A stretch of DNA of 64,000 nucleotides from Phymorhynchus buccinoides (Eukaryota > Mollusca > Gastropoda > Neogastropoda > Raphitomidae). Positions 47,969 through 59,539 of this stretch are shown here, piece by piece (positions within the stretch are counted from its first letter, which is position 1; each line of letters opens with the position of its first letter). The DNA lies in assembly GCA_017654935.2 (NCBI GenBank), contig CM065710.1, positions 24,478,591 to 24,542,590 on the forward strand, given 5' to 3'. A program made the position numbers and the translations under genes. The notes beneath the pieces are model-generated. The model did no database searches, was not told the origin of the DNA, and saw only the letters and a program-made list of their open reading frames with translations.

Positions 47969-48167
47969 CAGTGATGTCCAGAGGCCCAAATCTAAAATTA
48001 AAAATGTCCGATTGTGTTGTCTTGTCAAGAAAAATGTCCTATTGTATTTGTAATTTAACCCCGTCAGACTTTGTCCTAATGGTCTCTGCAAGAGGCAGAA
48101 TATTTTGTCCTACGTATTCTGTTAGAACAGTTTGTCCTATCACTTTTCCATCCTCGCTGCATCACTG
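47969..48167. mobile_element. hAT-like MITE, TIR CAGTGATGTCC (copy 2, uninterrupted)
   Basis: CAGTGATGTCCAGAGG to CCTCGCTGCATCACTG with a perfect 6-bp duplication, aactac. 199 bp. Confidence 0.92.
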
Positions 48168-48284
48168 AACTACTTCATGCATTTAACCCCTGTGCAATAT
48201 CTAATCTTACTACATTTGTTCCAAGAGGGGAGAGATAATATGACAGAACAAAAATTGCTTAATGTTGCTTGAGTTTGCAATCAT

Positions 48285-48975
48285 AACACAGGCCTGTGTC
48301 ACTCTCAGTTTGGTTAGGCCCCCTCCCAAAATATGTCTGTTTCCGGTAACCCTACCGAGCCTAGTTTTTGCTGCCGACCCTAATTTTTTTGGGCCCCCCC
48401 CCAAAAAAAAGCAATTTGAGCAGACGATGCAAGGGAAACAACCATTGCACTCTCACTCGGCGTAGTCAAGGACCGTTACTCGCTCAGACTTTCGTGATCA
48501 ACATCCGCCAACACAACGGCGGGCGCAAGGCACGCGATTGCCATTTCTATGTCTAAATGTGATCGCAGTCAAAATCGTCGCTCGTTCAAATCGGTCGCCT
48601 GCTACTATGAGAGTGTGTATTTGCGACATTGAGCATGAACCACAAATTTCAATTTTTCCCGTAAAATTATGAAATATGAACGATTGGAGTACGGAAAATT
48701 GGTTCAAGTAAAGAAAGAATGAAATTTGTCGTTCATGCTCAATGTCGCAAATACACACTCTCATAGTAGCGGGCGACCGATTTGAACGAGCGATGATTTT
48801 GACTGCGACAACATGTTTCAGCAAATACGGCAAAAATCTTGCACCGCGAAGAGAACAAAATAAAATTTGAAACTATGAAAGCTTACCTACCTACCCTATT
48901 TTGGGGGGCCATGTTCCAGGAAACCGACATTTTTTTTGTTTGGCCTAACACAGGCCTGTGTCACTCAGTTTGGTT
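48285..48975. repeat. Block flanked by ACACAGGCCTGTGT palindromes, containing a foldback
   Basis: TAACACAGGCCTGTGTCACT followed by CAGTTTGGTTA lies at about 48286-48316 and again at about 48948-48976, each near a 'ggccccc'/'ggggggcc' and an AAACCGACA/TGTCTGTTTCCGG piece. This suggests an old inverted or duplicated element enclosing 48563-48809. Confidence 0.5.
48563..48809. repeat. Foldback element, core shared with 18506-18718
   Basis: TCGCAGTCAAAATCGTCGCT at the left is complementary to AGCGATGATTTTGACTGCGA at the right (one mismatch). Inside are TATGAGAGTGTGTATTTGCG and its complement, as in 18506-18718, although the outer arms differ completely. Confidence 0.8.
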
Positions 48976-49251
48976 ACCTTGTACTTCCCCAGCTAAGGGT
49001 CAGAATCAGTTTCACTTCACTTATTTTCATCTTTCATGCCACAGAAAGTTTCAACCTGTTTGAAACATGAAAATAATCACTTAAATCTTAAAGGAAAAAC
49101 AAAACATGTAACAAACCCTCTAAATTCAGCATCGCCACTGTAAAACAGCATGTGAAATTCCCGTAAAAATGGCGACCGTTAAAGGCCAAGTTCGCATATA
49201 ATGGTAAACATTCGAGCAGCTGTTTATTTTCTTAAATTTATATAATTAAAA

Positions 49252-49345
49252 TTTTTGATTCTGACAAAAATAGCCCCAAACTGATTCTAATCCTATCCAT
49301 TACCCGATGAAGTATAAAAGTTGGGTGAAAAACGCTGCCGCAACT
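49252..49345. repeat. Diverged single arm of the 16963-17308 foldback
   Basis: Contains 'ccccaaactgattctaatcc', 'ttacccgatgaagtataaaa' and GTTGGGTGAAAAACG. Confidence 0.55.
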
Positions 49346-49611
49346 TCCGATACTCTTGTTGGTTTTGGGCCTAACATTCATGAAACCGAACTTGTTTGAC
49401 TGCACTCATAAACATGAGAGGGGTGTCTAAAGTACGTCTTTGCCCAGAGTTCTTGTTTGAAAAACTACTGAGGATTCGTTTATATGCTTGCCGTTTTGTT
49501 TAGACTCAATCAATGGCCAATGCTAGTTCTTCCCGAATGAGCTCACTTTTGTGTAGTACTACTAGTGCCAAAAAATCAGCCTGTTGATAGTGGGCACTAA
49601 AGGGAAGAAGA

Positions 49612-49685
49612 ATAGTAGTAATAATAAATACATTTATACACGAATTATAGAGCGCACATTCTAGGCGAACTAAAATCTCTCAGCA
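49612..49685 (-). mobile_element. Possible LINE 3' tail
   Basis: The minus strand reads 'gtgcgctctataattcgtgt', 'ataaatgtatttattatt', then (ACT)n/(ATT)n, similar to LINE 3' ends. No coding part attached. Confidence 0.35.
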
Positions 49686-50561
49686 GACATCCTTGACAAT
49701 CTTGCACAATGACCTGTCGCCATGTGGACAGAAATAACTCATATTTTCCAGTTCAAGAAAAAGTTTGCCTTCGTCTTTTAGCCAAGTTATGTGCCCAGTT
49801 TCTAACCATAAACCAGTCTAAAATATGCATTACAATACAATAACTATGAACTTGTCGTATTCTTACAACACTTCAGTTTTCTTGAGATGACAACTTCAAC
49901 TTGGCCTTCGCGACTGGGACACCTGAGACGGCTGCTCCAAAACGGGTCACAAATTTAGCGCCCCGATGTACGCTTCTCTGCAGTTAGTTCGACGATAAAA
50001 CAGCCTTCTAAAATGTTGCCATATTAATTTTCAACAGTCCCAAATCTTACAAATGAACTTCGATGGCACTAATAAGTCGTTAATGTTACTTTTTCATACA
50101 AACCTCAGTGCAGTCAACTTTCCCGCGAAGTTCTTGGACCTCGCAATGGCGGCTGAAGCATGTGGGAGAAATGTAGGTCTATCCCAGCATGCAACGGGGC
50201 TCTTTCACAAAGTTTGGCGGAAAAAAAAAGTCGCTCTAGGCATGGGACTAAACGCGACCTCCAGAGTTGTAGTTCTTCGCGTTTTCCAAGACTTTGTTCG
50301 GAGTTTCTGTTTCTTTTTCTTTCTTTTTATTTTGTTGTTGTTGCGTGTCTCTATTGCATAAGGAAATAAGCGATTTAATAAAAGACGTGTAATGGCATGT
50401 GAACAGATCACATTGGCTCATATGCATCTTGTAAAAAAACAACCTTTTACTCAATCAGTAATGGCGTTTATAATTTTTATTTTTATTGACCGTTTTTCTG
50501 ACCGTGACATAAACTGGGGGTCACTTAAACTAATTAATTTCGATTCAATATTTTGGTATTA
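49686..50561. other. Unassigned; ORFs without recognisable domain
   Basis: ORFs of 100 and 69 codons near 50053-50369 begin in a relatively GC-rich patch. No domain seen. Confidence 0.35.
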
Positions 50562-50915
50562 GGTACTTCATAGTCACAGAGGCGTCTCCGTGTGACTCCG
50601 GTATGCTCCCACCTGGAGAGAGCATTGCAGCCAGAGGCGCGCCACCCAATAAAAAAACCAAAACATTTTGCATTCGATTTTTGTGTAACTGATGAGGAAG
50701 GAAAGGGAGGGGGTAAAGTTTGACCATTGAAATGACAACTTTTTTCGTTGCCACTGCCCGGGGTTTAACGTGTGCTAAGTGCATGGGCACACTGGACCTC
50801 GGTTTATCGTATCATCCAAAAGACTCCACATTCAGACCGTGAGGCCTTGTAAAATGAGAGGAAATCCCCTGTACCGATTATTTGACACAAGGCGTACCTC
50901 TGTGCCACTCTACAC
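50562..50915 (-). mobile_element. tRNA-derived SINE, B box deleted
   Basis: Same order as 33091-33434. The A-box side (CCTCTGTGCCACTC on plus) is present, but the CCAGGTTCGAACTC segment is missing, so this copy should be unable to recruit polymerase III normally. Confidence 0.75.
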
Positions 50916-50929
50916 TTTTTATGATTAAT

Positions 50930-52370
50930 ATAAAAAAATATGTGTCTCAGCCAGTTTCCTAATCGCATTCCCAACTGGGAGTCTGTGGTGAGAGGGTCGA
51001 CTATGCTGACTCTCTCATCATGTGATGATTCCGAGGCAAGGTGGCAGATTGCTATCGACGTCCCACTGGGTGGCAGCTGGTGGGAAGGGCGACACAGGAA
51101 CTCCTCCCTCACCAGATGGAAGTTGAGGGACTTGCAAGCTGACACGATGACTGTGTCATGCAGCAACTTGGATCATCTCTGCTGATTTGACTTCGTCAAT
51201 GATCCGCCGGCACCCAGCAGTGGGCTTTGGCTGTGCTGATTGCCCAGGGGATGGCTTCGAAGTTACATCTTCTGGGGGAGGGCCTTCGGCGCAGCGTCAC
51301 CCACTGTTGGGAAGGGGACCCCTCTTGAAGGATCATGTCCGCCTGCAGAGACGACCTGACCTGACTTCACCTGCATGTCTCCTGTTTGCGATGGTACGGA
51401 GTAGGTCGCCCGGTGGCCCTGAAGACGGCCTTTGGGGGAGAAGACTGCTCAGACTACTCCAACGAAACAAGACCAGCGGACTACAGGAGCACCTGGACAA
51501 CTTTTGGCTTGTCTCACAATGCTCAAGTCTCCTACCGCCTAATAAATGCCAACATCTGCATCAAGATCAACAACCTACGCGGATGCTGACTTCAGCATCA
51601 GGACAAGATACTTTTCGACTCGGACTGATTCCGTCCAAAATGTTCCAGTAACCGGAGGTGCGTCCTCGTCTGTAAGGGGTGTGCAACGTAGTGCCGGGAT
51701 CATCTACGACGACGTCTGCCACGTCAAGAACTCCTGTCCCATCATCAACTCCATCATCATCATCACCACCTCAACGAGAAGACTTCGTCTTCAGGAATAA
51801 TGTCCTTAAGAGGCTACGCCTAATATGACGCTAATCTCATCATCATCCTGATATGAGCGCAAATGCGCCATGCTGCCATTATGCGCCTAACTAAAGAAAT
51901 GGTTTGGCCCAGCTTGTCCGTCTTCTGTTGGAGAAAATCTTGATTGTAAGAGTTTCTAGTACAAAGCATAGATGTGCTCCACGTCCACATACACACTTCG
52001 ACCACCAAGCAGAGAGGGTCGCATTGAGAGACTTACGCAGAGAACGAACGAATTTTCAACTCTAATCTCTTCATCACAGTACGGCGGTCGTCTGAGCAGA
52101 AGAGTGGACACTTCAACATCCTTGGACCCCTTCTGCCAGCACCGCCGCACGACAACGATAGCTTCTCCCAGCATGACGTAGCATTCCATGCGGCTGTCCA
52201 ACGCTGGATCACAAATTCGTTGAGCTTGCTCCGAACCTAGGTCTCTGAGGAGGATCAGGACCACTTTCTTCGAGGACTGTCTTCCACCTCTGCCTCCACC
52301 AACGACGTCTTTTCCTGTCACTTCTTCACGTCGTTGGATTTGAATCTTTCGTAAGCATAAATAGGGCACT
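50930..52370. other. Possible degraded coding region (plus 50940-51800; minus 51956-52369)
   Basis: Plus-strand frames have a compositionally protein-like stretch: 51386-51589 reads ADYRSTWTTFGLSHNAQVSY and continues, in a shifted frame, at 51546-51800 (DADFSIRTRYFSTRTDSVQN). The minus strand, 51956-52369, has a 137-codon ORF with ILLRDLGSEQAQRICDPALD and ECYVMLGEAIVVVRRCWQKG. I do not recognise a family. The frame changes suggest decay, or exons with unseen splice sites. A piece of the GAA-tailed retroposon lies at 51858-51960. Confidence 0.25.
51858..51960 (-). mobile_element. GAA-tailed SINE-like retroposon, diverged fragment
   Basis: GAGCGCAAATGCGCCATGCT, 'gcgcctaactaaagaaatgg', GCCCAGCTTGTCCG; the body is missing. 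Confidence 0.6.
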
Positions 52371-52439
52371 AAGGTTTTGTTTTTTTCATTTGTTTTTTGC
52401 AGTTCGATGTTTTATTCGTCTGCATAGATGTTAGGGTTG

Positions 52440-53402
52440 TAGGACGTGCCACAAAAGTGGTATCCCTGGGAGGACTGCGCTGGCCACCCGAGCCCTTGCA
52501 CAGCAGCTCTCCCAGGTAGTAGGGACTAGGACTCTAGCTAGCTAGTTTTTCACTGACTTTTACATTTACCTCTTTCCTCACTATCTTTTTTTTTCCGACT
52601 TTCAAGTCGTTCTTGCCGGTCTGTCAGAACCCCCCACTCGTAGGCTTTTTGCCGGTGGGTACGGTCTTCATAGAATAGTTTCTGTAGGGTAGTTCCATCT
52701 TCTTTAGGTTGTTTTGTTTTTGCCAGCCTCCTAAATTGTTGGAGGAGCTTGTGTGCAAGCCTAACAACTAAAATAGCTCAGAGTAGGTCTTTATAAAACT
52801 CTAGGGAATAGGAACTTCTGTCTTAAAAATATCGACCTTTCCTCCTCAAAAGAAACAATGATAATATAAAGTAAAGATTTGATTAAAGAAAGTAAAGACT
52901 TGATAAAACAAATAATAACTAAACAAACTACTAAGAATTTGATTAAAGAAAGTAAAGACTTGATAAAATAAATAATAAATAACAAACTACTAAGTATAAA
53001 GATATCTAAAATAACAAAAACCAAAATTAAAATAAATTGTAAAGATTTGAAATAAACACCTAGCTGACTAAACTAACTTGACATTTAAAATCGTATTTAA
53101 TCCAATAGACTTGTAGGTAATATTGAGCCCCTGGGTGTTCTATAGCCTTGATTGATGGTTGGGCTAATGACCTAAAGAGATATTTTCATTATATGTAAGT
53201 AAAATTGTAAATTAGATTGATTGCTCTGTTGGCCATCCTCGGACCATTGTTTTGGTGTTCCGAGGACGACTTTCTGATTTTGATTATAACTGGAACAAGT
53301 ACTGTGACACTAGTCAGGCTAACACATACAAACATTTGGTTGGTTCTCGCTGGGGCCAAATCGTTTTGATTGGTTCCTGCGGGAAAACAACAGACAGCCA
53401 TT
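52440..53402 (+). other. Leader region of the ORF1 element (tentative)
   Basis: GC-rich at 52440-52540 with a foldable piece (CTGGGAGGACTGCGCTGG and CAGCAGCTCTCCCAG), then A/T-rich. About 52875-52995 holds a two-copy tandem of about 59 bp ('tttgattaaagaaagtaaag'). The exact 5' end is not visible and no flanking duplication was found. Confidence 0.4.
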
Positions 53403-55280
53403 ATGGCGAGTACAGATATAGAAGAACTTCTAAATTTGTCAGATACAAGCTCTGAAGATTCGATCTTCAGTGTCAACAGGGTCTTTCACACTGCTCCCAT
53501 TCCAAAGGAGGACGTCAGTGTGAGTGTCTTTGACACCCCAAATAAAAAAAGAAAAAAAAGAAAGTCACGAAAATCATCCAAAGAAGAGGATAGTGAAAGC
53601 CTCAACTCAGAGGAAAAACAACCTCAAAAGAAGAATAAAGAAGATCTTGGGTCGATGGAGGACATGGGAGGCTCAGCCCCCCTAACTCCCAAAACGGTTA
53701 TCTTTGATCATATAACTCAAGAAGGAGAGAATGTCCCCAAAGAAAAACCAGAAAGGACTCCTGAAAAGACAGAGTCCACAGGATCTGACATAAACCTCAG
53801 TAAAGAAGAAACAGAGGACGAGGGGGACTTCGTACAAGTCCAAAGCCGACGAAGACGACCCCCCTCTCACCTCTCAAACCAAGTTCCTCCAGTATTTCTG
53901 GAACACCCAGTGATCCTGGAGGATCTGTGCACTGGCACAGTCACCTTCAGGTCACTGGGTCCAACAACTAACCTTAAACTATTTCATAATAGTGTGGGGG
54001 ACGTTCTCAGTCAGAGGCCTCTTTCTGGGAATAGATGGCTGATTGGTTGCATCTCAGCCAAACAACAAAATAAATTGGCAAAAATGACAAATATAGCATC
54101 CATTAACATCAAATGCACAGTACCTGAGGCAAACACTGAAGGGGTGGTGAAGCCCATTCCCTTTGAAGAAAACCTGGATGATCTTCTTAAATACATACCA
54201 GATGCCAAATCAATAATCAGACTAAAAAACAGAGATAGCACGGAATCCCGAGCTATAAAAATCATCTTCCGGAAACCCATTTTGCCTGCGCTGGTCAGGA
54301 TCGATGCCCAGGAGTTCCCTGTGGCCCCATACGTCGCCCCAGTGCGTCGGTGCCGCAGATGTGCACGCTATGGGCACGGTCCTGGTCAGTGCAGAGCCAA
54401 AACAGAAATTTGCACCAGGTGCTCCACACCCGGTCACTCTTCAGAAGACTGTACTCATAAGCCTAAATGCATCAACTGTGGCGGCGATCATTCAGCTGCC
54501 TATCAAGGTTGCCCTCAGTACCAGTTGAGACTGAGGGCAAACAGAATTAGGGGTGGGGCCTTCCTGCCCTACAGTGAAGCTATTAGAAGAGCTAAACAAG
54601 ACATACAAACGGAAAAAGAACAACAAGAAAACAAACCAAAATCAGACCCTCCTATTGTGGATCACTCTTGGAGAACCCATACCTTACCAAACCATAAACC
54701 CTACATCTCATACGCAGACAAACTGAAAGAACACAAACAAAACCCTACAAAAGAAAACACAGACCCTGTGCTCTCAACTCTGGAAGAACACACTGTGGAA
54801 GAACTCTCTTCCCCCATAAAACTGAAAAAAAGGATCAGGAAAAAATCTCATAAAAAACATTCAGAACGAATAACAGAAGAGAAAGTTGAACAAATGATCT
54901 CTAAACAACTGGAAAAAATGACTGCGACAATAATGACGACAATAACCAAACACATTGACAACACACTGACAAAACAAACTCACTCAACAACTACCTCACA
55001 ACTCGTAAATCTCAACATCCCAAAAGAAGAGAACAAATCACTAACAGAATCATTCATATCCCGTATTCTACGAAGTCTGGCACAAGCCAGAACCACAAAT
55101 CAACCGAAAACTTTAATTGAGGATCTTTCCTCCTTAATCAACGATTCTGAAGATACCCCCATCGATCCCAGGAATGCTTTCAATATTATGCAGCTTGCAG
55201 AAATTGCCTGTGGCACCTCCCCAGTGCCTCAGGGTACAAGGCATAGACTGGGGTCGACGAAAGCAAAACTTAAAGCTTAA
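53403..55280 (+). CDS. LINE ORF1 (gag-like) protein with three CCHC zinc knuckles
   Basis: 625 codons, intact. I start at the first ATG (53403, context ATTATGG); the open frame extends 11 codons upstream only from a TTG. Residues about 55-70 are a basic Lys/Arg block and the first 150 residues are charged and probably disordered. Residues about 240-315 (VVKPIPFEENLDDLLKYIPD ... IDAQEFPVAPYVAPVRRCRR) resemble the domain that precedes zinc knuckles in arthropod Jockey/X-element ORF1. Knuckles: C317-C320-H325-C330, C337-C340-H345-C350 and C356-C359-H363-C370, the last followed by typical NCGGDHSAAYQGCP-type text. SYADKLK follows, then a Lys-rich probable coiled coil (about 480-535). ORF1 proteins of this type bind element RNA in a ribonucleoprotein. 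The codons are A-rich, unlike the flanking DNA. No endonuclease or reverse transcriptase frame follows. Confidence 0.88.
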   Translation: MASTDIEELLNLSDTSSEDSIFSVNRVFHTAPIPKEDVSVSVFDTPNKKRKKRKSRKSSKEEDSESLNSEEKQPQKKNKEDLGSMEDMGGSAPLTPKTVIFDHITQEGENVPKEKPERTPEKTESTGSDINLSKEETEDEGDFVQVQSRRRRPPSHLSNQVPPVFLEHPVILEDLCTGTVTFRSLGPTTNLKLFHNSVGDVLSQRPLSGNRWLIGCISAKQQNKLAKMTNIASINIKCTVPEANTEGVVKPIPFEENLDDLLKYIPDAKSIIRLKNRDSTESRAIKIIFRKPILPALVRIDAQEFPVAPYVAPVRRCRRCARYGHGPGQCRAKTEICTRCSTPGHSSEDCTHKPKCINCGGDHSAAYQGCPQYQLRLRANRIRGGAFLPYSEAIRRAKQDIQTEKEQQENKPKSDPPIVDHSWRTHTLPNHKPYISYADKLKEHKQNPTKENTDPVLSTLEEHTVEELSSPIKLKKRIRKKSHKKHSERITEEKVEQMISKQLEKMTATIMTTITKHIDNTLTKQTHSTTTSQLVNLNIPKEENKSLTESFISRILRSLAQARTTNQPKTLIEDLSSLINDSEDTPIDPRNAFNIMQLAEIACGTSPVPQGTRHRLGSTKAKLKA

Positions 55281-56460
55281 TAATAAACTTCTTCTGACTC
55301 CATCAGGACATCAAGGGCGGGGGAGTTTTTGTGGCTACCCCCCCTTGGGATCGGATGGAATTAACAAAACTATTTAATTACAGCAATGGAGGCCTCTGGC
55401 GGTATGTTCCCCCACTTATAATCAATAACAGAATATAATACAGTAAGACTGTAACTAAAATTGTTTTATCTATGAGCAACTCATGACCGTACTAGACATA
55501 AACAAACCAAAATAAATCTTAATTGTAACTTTTAAACCAAATATACCAAACTTTTTTAAGACATAGATTTTAACAAAACAATCTTAAAGCTATGGGGTTG
55601 AGTCCCGTGGCTTGACTAGAGTAGAACATAAATTTTTAACACAAATTTTAAAAATTCACATATGTGAAAATAACATTATACCTTGCCCTATGGACAACAT
55701 TAATCAAATTAAACACTTGTTAAAACTTTAACATAGTTTAAAAATTCAACTTAGTTATAATTTAAATATTAAACAATAACGTTATTTGTAAAAAATCAAA
55801 CAGTTTGTCTGTAAAAGTTGTGTACATAATAACAATGAACATATTAATATTAATAGCTTTTTGGCCAAATAATTTTTTGACAGTTGTCTCTGTATCAAAT
55901 AAATTTATAATTAAAAACTTATAGGTAACTATTAGTTGTGTTTGGTCCCAAGGGAACAAAACCTAATGAGATGTACATATGGAAAAAGGAAATAAAAGAA
56001 TAACTTCTACTTTTTCATAACTTTGAAAAAAAAAGTTTTTTAAACTGTATATTAGCTTGAATACAGGCTTTTGCCTGTCAAGTTTTTTAATAATAAAAGC
56101 TCCTCCTGAGCACAAACACGGATTGTTTTTATCCAATTGCTCAGTTGAGCCTAAAACGCATGAATTTTAACTGTAGCCCTGGGTTTTTTTAATCAGACCT
56201 CCTCCAATCTGCCAGACTTTAAAGCAAACAGCTAAATATCTTTTAAAAAACAAAATATTTTATCACAAACTTAAATTTTATATTCTTCAGCTTGCGCTAT
56301 CTAAATAAAAAATTCTTTATAAACTGATAAAATAAATAACTCATTCTTCTAAAAACTTTATCTCAATAAAACTTAAAATCCACCTTTTTTCTAGGATCTT
56401 TATAAATTAAAATGCCTCAAATAGTCTTTTGACTCAGAGGGCGTAAAATCTCTATTTTTC
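55281..56460 (+). other. A/T-rich 3' part of the ORF1 element; no ORF2
   Basis: Directly after the stop come a G/C pocket (GGGCGGGGGAGTTTTTGTGG; 'ggcctctggcgg') and then about 1 kb of very A/T-rich DNA with AATAAA hexamers (for example near 55509 and 56090). No frame over about 65 codons appears on the plus strand. Its boundary is set only by the composition change near 56460. Confidence 0.5.
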
Positions 56461-56640
56461 TCTCTCTCTCGTCCACTACAACAGAGGTAGGAGTATGGGC
56501 CCACGCGTGTTCTGAAAAAGCATTTTTGTTTCCAAGGCCAGCAACTTTTCATTGTCTTCTTGCAGAGAAGCAAGTCGCGGTTGTCTTTCCTTAAATATTA
56601 ACTCGATGACCGACCCGCTTATAACTAACTGCTTTTTCTG

Positions 56641-56970
<330 letters not shown>

Positions 56971-57077
56971 TAAGAGACGGATAGAGAGAGATAAACAGAC
57001 AGACACTGAGACAGGCAGAGATAGAGGGAGGAAACAATAGAAGCTATACAGACAGACACCGACAGAGAAAGACAGAG

Positions 57078-57198
<121 letters not shown>

Positions 57199-57302
57199 GA
57201 GAGACAGAGACAGAAAGGGAGAGAGACTCCGAGAGGGAGGGGTTTACAGCGATTATAAATGTGTACATTTTGTCTTAGGCGTGTATCCTCTCCCGTAGGA
57301 AT

Positions 57303-57474
57303 ACCGGACAATCTTTCAGCACAAATAGTTCCCCCACCTTCTGGAAGTTCCATGCTAGCAACTTCATCTAATCTGTCACTCTTTGACTTTTCCCACAATT
57401 TTGTCTGCCTCGTTGGCCCATAATTATTCTCCTGTCCTTTTTTCTCTTCAAAACTAAAATCTTCCAAATGATTT
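57303..57474 (+). mobile_element. GAA-tailed SINE-like retroposon, body only
   Basis: 'atagttcccccaccttctgg', 'aacttcatctaatctgtcac', 'attctcctgtcc'. Neither 3' module follows; a different repeat begins at 57475. Confidence 0.6.
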
Positions 57475-57620
57475 TCTGAATGAAAATCCGTTTAACGTCC
57501 TCCGGAACAGACACACATGGGACACCAGTAGACACAAAGATGGTGGGAATGATCCCGGAGGCAATGCCCGGAGGCAGCTCAACCCCAGGAAAGTCCCGAA
57601 TTTCCAACGATACAGATACA
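57475..57620. repeat. Dispersed repeat with GTTTAACGTCCTCCGG (copy 2)
   Basis: Aligns to 20309-20462 through GGCAATGCCCGGAGGCAG and 'aggaaagtcccgaattt'. Confidence 0.65.
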
Positions 57621-57642
57621 GTTTGATGATTTTCTTCTTTTT

Positions 57643-57899
57643 GACACACTGACGCACCACGATTAAGTCCCTTGGTTTTGTCTGGGTAGCCCCCCCCCCA
57701 CATACACAGCCCCCCCCCCCCCCCCACCACATGATGCCCCCAATTTCAAATTGAGGCTGCTCTTTAAAATGATGATTCGCTTTGAACTTGGAGGCATTTT
57801 TATGGCAGCCAAACCTGGTCAAAACGAGATTTCTTATCAGTTTAAGAGGGAAAACACGCGAAACCCGTGATTTTGACACGTGATCTGGTGGATCTTTAA
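57643..57899. mobile_element. TTAA family 2 element, left end lost
   Basis: CTGACGCACCACGATTAAGT through 'caaattgaggctgctcttta' to GATCTGGTGGATCTTTAA. C-run at 57708-57725. Confidence 0.7.
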
Positions 57900-58352
57900 A
57901 ATCGGAATGCGTTGGCAGCGCAGCGGAGACCAGCGAGAACAAAAAATCGAACACATCTCCCCCCCGTGGGGATACCGGGGGTTCTTTTGTATACTATATA
58001 GTTCCCCCACCTTCTGGAAGTTCTGTGCTTGCAACTTCCTCTAATCCAGGCTGTCACTCTCTTTGACTCTGCCTTTTCCCTTTGCTTACTGTCATCTACT
58101 ATCTTTCTGCCTTACCGGTCCATTCTCCTGCCTTTTTTTCATTTTTTTTTCCACGAAACACCTTCAAAAACATTTCCTCCAGCCGAAGTCGGACATGCAT
58201 GCTGGGCCTAACTATTTCTTAGTTAGGCGCATAACGGCAGCATGACGCATCTGCGCTCGTAATTGACAGGAAACTGTCTGAGCGATCGAAGAAAAACACA
58301 TTAATCGTAGTATGGCCACATCGGCCTGGCCCGGGAACGCAGAAGATGAAGA
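57898..58352 (+). mobile_element. GAA-tailed SINE-like retroposon carrying pieces of both 3' modules
   Basis: 57898-57942 matches the inner part of module 2 (AAATCGGAATGCGTTGGCAG). 57958-58290 is a full body plus module 1, ending CTGAGCGATCGAAG. 58310-58352 matches the end of module 2 (GGCCCGGGAACGCAGAAG). This is either a composite or two overlapping insertions. Confidence 0.65.
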
Positions 58353-58430
58353 AAGCCTATCTGCTTTAGATTTTTGAGAAAAAACAACAACTGAACCACA
58401 CGCGTACATGCACGCTCGCACACGCACACG

Positions 58431-58548
<118 letters not shown>

Positions 58549-58736
58549 GACACACACATACACCACCGCTTTATAAACAAAACAACTTTCGATTTAAAAA
58601 CAAACAAAACAAAAAAACTCAAAACGCATCCTCGGAATCCATTATTTATTGCTGTTATGACAAGAACGAGAACTAGAATACAGAGAACAAACTGACACGA
58701 GCGGTACTAAATTTTAGTGGGTTTTTTTCTCTCTCT

Positions 58737-58815
58737 AGTCACTCTGTGAATGTCGGGCTGCTCCCACATGGAGAGCGTGTCGCCGCTACTGCAGCGCCAC
58801 CCCTTTTTGGGTGGG
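58737..58815 (-). mobile_element. tRNA-derived SINE, 3' fragment
   Basis: GTCACTCTGTGAATGTCGGG, CTGCTCCCACATGGAGAGCG, then GCCACCC. Confidence 0.55.
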
Positions 58816-59026
58816 GGTGGGGGTGAGGAGTGGCTAGCCATCTTGATGCTTCCTAGCATACTGGGAGTAGTCTTGTGGAATTCAGTGGGGGTGGGTGGGG
58901 GTAGTGGTGGATATGGGCCCATGCATCGGATCTAGGATTTGTGCATTAATTAATAAGGGAAGATAAGACACGTCATGACTGAGAGAGAACTGAAGTAGAC
59001 TTGGACCTAAACCTTCTTCAGAGTAG

Positions 59027-59245
59027 TAGGGGAAGACGGGGTAAAAAGCGCATGGGCGGGTAAGAAGCCCACCCCAATTATCTCATGAAATAAAGAACAA
59101 TTTCAGTCAAATTTGCCCATGAGACGAATGCTAAACATTAACGCTCGTCTCATGGGCAAAATGAGACTGAAATTTGCTTCATTTCATGAGATAATTGGGG
59201 TGGGCTTCTTACCCGCCCATGCGCTTTTTACCCCGTCTTCCCCTA
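59027..59245. mobile_element. Hairpin MITE (copy 1), TA target
   Basis: TA GGGGAAGACGGGGTAAAAAG at the left; its complement and TA at the right. Almost the whole element is two arms of about 97 bp around a short loop (GAGACGAATG...CGTCTC). Arm-specific changes (GCGCATG; CACCCCAATT) are present in both arms. Confidence 0.88.
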
Positions 59246-59292
59246 CTACAGTATTTAGCTAGCTAGGGCCCTGTCACTGTACGTTATCTACT

Positions 59293-59526
59293 TTAACCCT
59301 TTCACCGCCAGCCATCTTTGAGTTCACTAAACATTTCCATTAAATTTACTTGGCTACAGAAAATATTTTGTCTGCAATATTGTGGGATTTCTCTGTGACA
59401 CACTTAGAATAGGGTCAATCCTTACTGCCCAAAATTGAAAAACAGACTCTGATTTCAAGAGTTTTAGTGACATGGGTGGTAAATCATTGTGGTGCAAAAA
59501 TGCGACATTGGCGGTGAAAGGGTTAA
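59293..59526. mobile_element. piggyBac-like MITE (TTAA family 1)
   Basis: TTAA CCCTTTCACCGCCA to TTGGCGGTGAAAGGG TTAA, 234 bp. Confidence 0.92.
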
Positions 59527-59539
59527 GGGTTAAGAGCCA

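Noticed and set aside
53370..53402. 11-codon upstream extension of the ORF1 protein
   Set aside because: It begins at a TTG; the first ATG, in a good context, is 53403.
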